From: an uncultured Eubacteriales bacterium
Lineage (GTDB): Bacteria; Bacillota; Clostridia; Christensenellales; Aristaeellaceae
Reading direction: 5' to 3'
DNA: 64,000 bases
Assembly (NCBI GenBank): GCA_900548145.1
Contig: URJB01000001.1
Coordinates: 1-64,000, forward strand
A program made the position numbers and the translations under genes. Under the pieces are notes generated by a model. The model was given only the letters and a program-made list of their open reading frames with translations, was not told where the DNA came from and did not search any database. Shown here piece after piece: positions 61,044 through 64,000 of this stretch (its first letter is position 1; each line of letters starts with the position of its first letter).

Positions 61044-62240
61044 ATGACCAAGGCCCTAAAGAGAATTGTTCTTTTCTGTACCGTGCTCCTTTGCTTCTCC
61101 TGTCTGCTTCCCCGTCCCGCTCAGGCGAAAACGGTGGAGGAATGGCTGGAAGGCTATGAAACGGGCGAGGTCTGGTTCGGCGATGACTTTGCCTATGATA
61201 TTACCGATACCGAAGCCTGCTGGGAGCTGCTGATGAAGCCTATTACCGTGTTGGACGCGGGCGAAAAAGAGGCCATTGCGCCCCGAAAGACCCCCGGCGG
61301 CGACAAAGTGAACACGGACAAGCTGGGCGGCACCATCAACGGCGCGTCCGCCGCCGTGCATGTGCTTGGCGAGGACGAAGACGGATGGACGCTGATCGAA
61401 GGGCTGGACTACTATAACCGTCTGATTCGCGGCTACGTGAAAACCAGTCTGCTGAAAACGGTCACTCCCAGCAATGAAATGGGCATTATCATTGATAAGC
61501 TGACGCAGCGGCTCTATGTGTTCATCAATGGAGAATACTTTTCCAGCTGCGCCGTTTCCACCGGCCTGCCCAACGCGGAGCAGCCTTACAACGAAACGGC
61601 TGCCGGTGAGTACCTGATGATCAGCCGGGTGGGGGACTTTGACAGCGAAGGCATGATCTGCGCCCGGGCGATTCGTTTTAACGGCGGAGATATGATTCAC
61701 GAAGTGCCGTATACCCTGCTGGCTGACGGCGGAAAGCGCTATACCAAGTGGGAGTCTCAGCTGGGGCAGCGGGCCAGCCATGGCTGCGTCCGAACCGCTC
61801 GCATCGCCAATGAAGACGGCCTGAACGAAAAATGGATCTGGGATCATTATAAGAAGTACACGAAGGTCATTGTCTGGGACGATAAAGGCCGAACGCTTCC
61901 GTACCCGGATGACAACACGCCTTTGTATTATAATCCCGATGGCGGAAGCTACTATCATGCCACGGCAACGTGCAATTCCGTCAAGGCTCGTTATTTGCCG
62001 CTGACGGCCTTTACCTACGGCGAACTGGACACGGGTGCGTTTGCCAAACTGGAAGCCTGCTCTGCTTGTCAGCCGCCCCGCCGCAAGGCACAGATCGATC
62101 AGGAGAACGCCGCCCGCGGCGGAATCGTTCCTGAAGCGACAGAAACGCCGCAGCCGACGGAAGAAACGGCCCCGGAAGGCACAACGCTTCCCGCTGACGG
62201 GGACGAGGACGTAGAGATCACGCTGGTCTTTCACGAGTAA
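61044..62240 (+). CDS. Secreted L,D-transpeptidase (YkuD domain)
   Basis: 398 residues. Signal peptide (RIVLFCTVLLCFSCLLPRPA, cleavage near AQA), an SH3-like segment, then a YkuD catalytic domain with the active-site SHGC248VRTAR motif preceded by HEVPY. It would form 3-3 cross-links or attach proteins in peptidoglycan. After the catalytic domain comes a short CNSVKARYLP ... ACSACQPP unit with three cysteines and a Pro/Thr/Glu-rich tail. ATG chosen from GGAGG 9 bases upstream. Confidence 0.92.
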   Translation: MTKALKRIVLFCTVLLCFSCLLPRPAQAKTVEEWLEGYETGEVWFGDDFAYDITDTEACWELLMKPITVLDAGEKEAIAPRKTPGGDKVNTDKLGGTINGASAAVHVLGEDEDGWTLIEGLDYYNRLIRGYVKTSLLKTVTPSNEMGIIIDKLTQRLYVFINGEYFSSCAVSTGLPNAEQPYNETAAGEYLMISRVGDFDSEGMICARAIRFNGGDMIHEVPYTLLADGGKRYTKWESQLGQRASHGCVRTARIANEDGLNEKWIWDHYKKYTKVIVWDDKGRTLPYPDDNTPLYYNPDGGSYYHATATCNSVKARYLPLTAFTYGELDTGAFAKLEACSACQPPRRKAQIDQENAARGGIVPEATETPQPTEETAPEGTTLPADGDEDVEITLVFHE

Positions 62241-62244
62241 GAAA

Positions 62245-62285
62245 AATAAACTGCCGCAGCCAACTGACTGCGGCAGTTTATTTTT
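62245..62285 (+). terminator. Terminator after the L,D-transpeptidase gene
   Basis: Perfect 15-bp stem AATAAACTGCCGCAG/CTGCGGCAGTTTATT, then TTT. Confidence 0.88.
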
Positions 62286-62335
62286 GGCGCGCTTTCTTAC
62301 ATTTCGATTGCTGCAATGCGCATTAAGCTAGGCCA

Positions 62336-62370
62336 AACAAAAACGGCGCGGATTTTATTCCGTGCCGTTG
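62336..62370 (-). terminator. Terminator of the dipeptidase transcript
   Basis: Minus strand AACGGC-CGGA ... TCCG-GCCGTT stem with one mismatch, then TTTTTGTTTG. Confidence 0.7.
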
Positions 62371-62386
62371 CGTTGCTTCGAGAAAG

Positions 62387-63289
62387 TTACTCGTTATGGT
62401 CGATCTGTGCCAAATAGCGGGCGAAGTTTTCTCCGGCCACGTTTTTGATCAGCTGGTCGTCAAAGCCACGCACCTTCATTCGCTCAAACATCACCGGAAT
62501 CTGGTCGGGGGTTCGCAGCCCTTCGGGGTAGCAGTCGATTCCGTCGAAATCGCTGCCCAGGCCCACGCAGCGCTCACCGCCAAGATCGCACATATAGGCG
62601 ATATGGTCGATCAGGTCGTCTACCGTCGCCTGACCCGACTCCTTCAAAAAGACCGGGTAGAAGTTTACGCCCACATAGCCACCTGCGTGGAACAGCGCCC
62701 GAAGCTGCTCGTCCGTCAGGTTGCGGGGATGGTCGCACAACGCCCGGGCGCAGCTGTGAGAGGCCATAGGCGGAACGTTGCTTTCCATCAGCTCCCAGGA
62801 ACCGCGCTCATTCAGATGAGAAATATCCAGCGCAATATGGTACTTGCGCAGTTCTTTGGTCACCTGCCAGCCGAAGGGAGTCAGGCCGTTGTCAGACCCC
62901 TTGACGGCCGGGTGGGCCAGCAGATTATCGTTGTTCCAAATCAGCGCCGCTACCCGCACGCCCAGTTCTGCAAAACGCTGGACAGAGGAAATATCGTCTC
63001 CGAAGGCCTCGCCGCCCTCAATGGTCAGAATGGCGTTTACCTTGTCGGGCAGCGCTTCCTCAATACTGCGGATCTGGTGGAAACCCTTCTTTTTCAAAAT
63101 TTCAAAGTTGTCCAATTCACGCTCGATTAGATAGCGATCGTCGCCTTTCAGTCCGTTGCCGCCCACAAACAACGCCAGCGCCTGAACCCACGTATGGCCC
63201 GGCTGGGTCAGCCTTTTAAGGGTGATATCGGTATTTTTGGTATATTGCATCCGGTGGAGCGTGTCGGCGTGGGTGTCGCAGATCAGCAT
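62387..63289 (-). CDS. Membrane dipeptidase-like zinc peptidase (M19 family)
   Basis: 300 residues of the renal-dipeptidase fold. Metal motifs: HxD in CDTHADTLHRM, the bridging Glu in LTIEGGEAF, then DISHLNERGSWE and ASHSCARALCDHPRNL with further histidines. Cleaves dipeptides, often with D-residues, perhaps wall-derived. No signal peptide. I prefer the ATG with AGGGAAG 8 bases upstream over a GTG three codons earlier. Lies 49 bases after the GMP-synthase-like gene. Confidence 0.9.
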   Translation of the reverse strand: MLICDTHADTLHRMQYTKNTDITLKRLTQPGHTWVQALALFVGGNGLKGDDRYLIERELDNFEILKKKGFHQIRSIEEALPDKVNAILTIEGGEAFGDDISSVQRFAELGVRVAALIWNNDNLLAHPAVKGSDNGLTPFGWQVTKELRKYHIALDISHLNERGSWELMESNVPPMASHSCARALCDHPRNLTDEQLRALFHAGGYVGVNFYPVFLKESGQATVDDLIDHIAYMCDLGGERCVGLGSDFDGIDCYPEGLRTPDQIPVMFERMKVRGFDDQLIKNVAGENFARYLAQIDHNE

Positions 63290-63338
63290 CCAAACCACTT
63301 CCCTTCGTAAAATTTGATGTATGACGAGACGAAAAAGA

Positions 63339-64000
63339 CTATTCCTGTTCGCCGTAATGGCGGGAGGGAGTCAGATCGTAAACCACTCTGGAAACGCCGG
63401 GCAGCTCCCGCAGCATCCGTTGGGAGACCCGTTCCAGCAGGTCAAAAGGCAACCGGGCGCTGGTGGCCGTGGTGCGGCCCGCCTGCAGGGCACGCAGAAC
63501 GATGGTGTACCAACCGGGCATGTCCGGGCTTTGGCACAGCACGGAATAATATTGCCAAAGCTTGCGCTCAAAGCCGCTTTCCGCAATTTCTTCGGCCAGA
63601 CAGGCGTCTGCCGACCGTACAAGCTGCAGACGTTTCTCCGTCACTTCGCCGAAAATGCGGGAGGCCAGTCCGCTGGTGGGGAATGGCTGCCGTAGGCAAA
63701 GAGAACCGGGCAGCGAAAGAGACTGCGCCAGGCGGCGTACCTCGTCCTTGAACAGATTTTGGAGGGGCTGCAAATAGATCGGTTGGCGTACGCTTGTGGC
63801 GTTCTGCAGCGCAGCCACGGGCGTTTGCCCGAAGAGAACGTCATTGAAATTCATGCCCAGAACGACGGTTCGAACCTCAGGGTCATCGTTGATTTGTCGG
63901 GCCAAAACCTGAATCATGCGTTCGGAAATGATTTTCGCTTTCCGTTTTTCATCCGTAACGCCCCGGAGGGCTTCCAAAAATTCCGCCTGTGCGTCGATCC
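63339..64000 (-). CDS. GMP synthase (PP-ATPase/dimerisation part)-like protein, 5' end outside the window
   Basis: Only the C-terminal ~220 residues are in the window; the frame runs off the right edge. IDAQAEFLEALRGVTDEKRK, AKIISERMIQVL and PLQNLFKDEVRRLAQSLSLP align with GuaA, as do FGEVTEKRLQLVRSADA and RLPFDLLERVSQRM, PGVSRVVYDLT. Two conserved elements differ: PFPGPGLA is replaced by PFPTSGLA, and the chain ends TPSRHYGEQE without the IEWE tail that contacts XMP. It may be a paralogue with another substrate. Operon with the M19 dipeptidase. Confidence 0.85.
   Translation of the reverse strand, partial: IDAQAEFLEALRGVTDEKRKAKIISERMIQVLARQINDDPEVRTVVLGMNFNDVLFGQTPVAALQNATSVRQPIYLQPLQNLFKDEVRRLAQSLSLPGSLCLRQPFPTSGLASRIFGEVTEKRLQLVRSADACLAEEIAESGFERKLWQYYSVLCQSPDMPGWYTIVLRALQAGRTTATSARLPFDLLERVSQRMLRELPGVSRVVYDLTPSRHYGEQE

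Noticed and set aside
1..64000. CRISPR arrays, insertion sequences, prophage or rRNA genes
   Set aside because: I found no regularly spaced direct repeats, transposase or integrase motifs, phage structural genes or rRNA in the window.

Overview
The window looks like chromosome from an endospore-forming-lineage Clostridium-type Firmicute (Clostridia) with fairly high G+C. Evidence: strong GGAGG ribosome sites with frequent TTG/GTG starts, sigma-A type promoters, and spoVT, a SpoVB-type flippase, LonB and a SpoIID-like lipoprotein. The genus cannot be fixed from sequence alone; a gut anaerobe is a reasonable guess from the sugar genes and the ferredoxin-type aldo/keto reductase.

Layout. 1-9.2 kb: carbohydrate genes, with two MATE exporters, an AraC regulator, a ThuA / Gfo-Idh / sugar-isomerase operon, and a pentulose kinase with AraD. 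9.2-16.6 kb: a small operon (double-repeat protein plus acetyltransferase), the housekeeping operon prmA-rsmE-mtaB-hinT, a 4Fe-4S aldo/keto reductase and pgi. 16.8-25.2 kb: tRNA-Leu(CAA), a possible cationic secreted mini-protein, gene-poor decayed stretches (17.1-17.9 and 22.1-23.4 kb), spoVT, a SpoVB-type flippase, a methylase-MazG fusion, HU and lonB. 25.3-33.3 kb: a complete-looking aromatic operon pheA-aroB-aroC-aroEK-aroA-tyrA-aroF. 33.4-39.0 kb: rpsO, pnp, M16 peptidase, dUTPase, SpoIID-like lipoprotein. 39.0-44.6 kb: galactokinase with an orphan solute-binding protein, then a metal-resistance operon (ArsR repressor, stand-alone HMA protein, P-type ATPase). 45.0-52.8 kb: surface-polysaccharide cluster with an initiating phosphosugar transferase, galactofuranosyl-type GT2, UDP-galactopyranose mutase, DUF4422 enzymes and an ABC exporter. 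52.8-64 kb: HAD hydrolase, ECF S component, FAD oxidoreductase, DUF368 undecaprenyl-phosphate transporter, nuclease/phosphatase-fold protein, serine hydrolase, lipid kinase, L,D-transpeptidase, M19 dipeptidase, and the 3' part of a divergent GMP-synthase-like gene.

The most striking signal is in front of the aromatic operon. A consensus promoter drives a short reading frame with a good ribosome site, in which 14 of 22 consecutive residues (20-41) are Phe or Tyr. It is followed by a perfect 9-bp terminator hairpin with a T-run and then pheA. A 6-base segment just after the leader stop codon can pair with the terminator's 5' arm, giving a mutually exclusive structure. This is the layout of ribosome-mediated Phe/Tyr attenuation, which is well known from enterobacterial pheA but unexpected in a Firmicute, where T-boxes usually do this job. 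A second notable signal is an AT-rich cassette inside the polysaccharide cluster whose right edge falls within the ABC permease gene.
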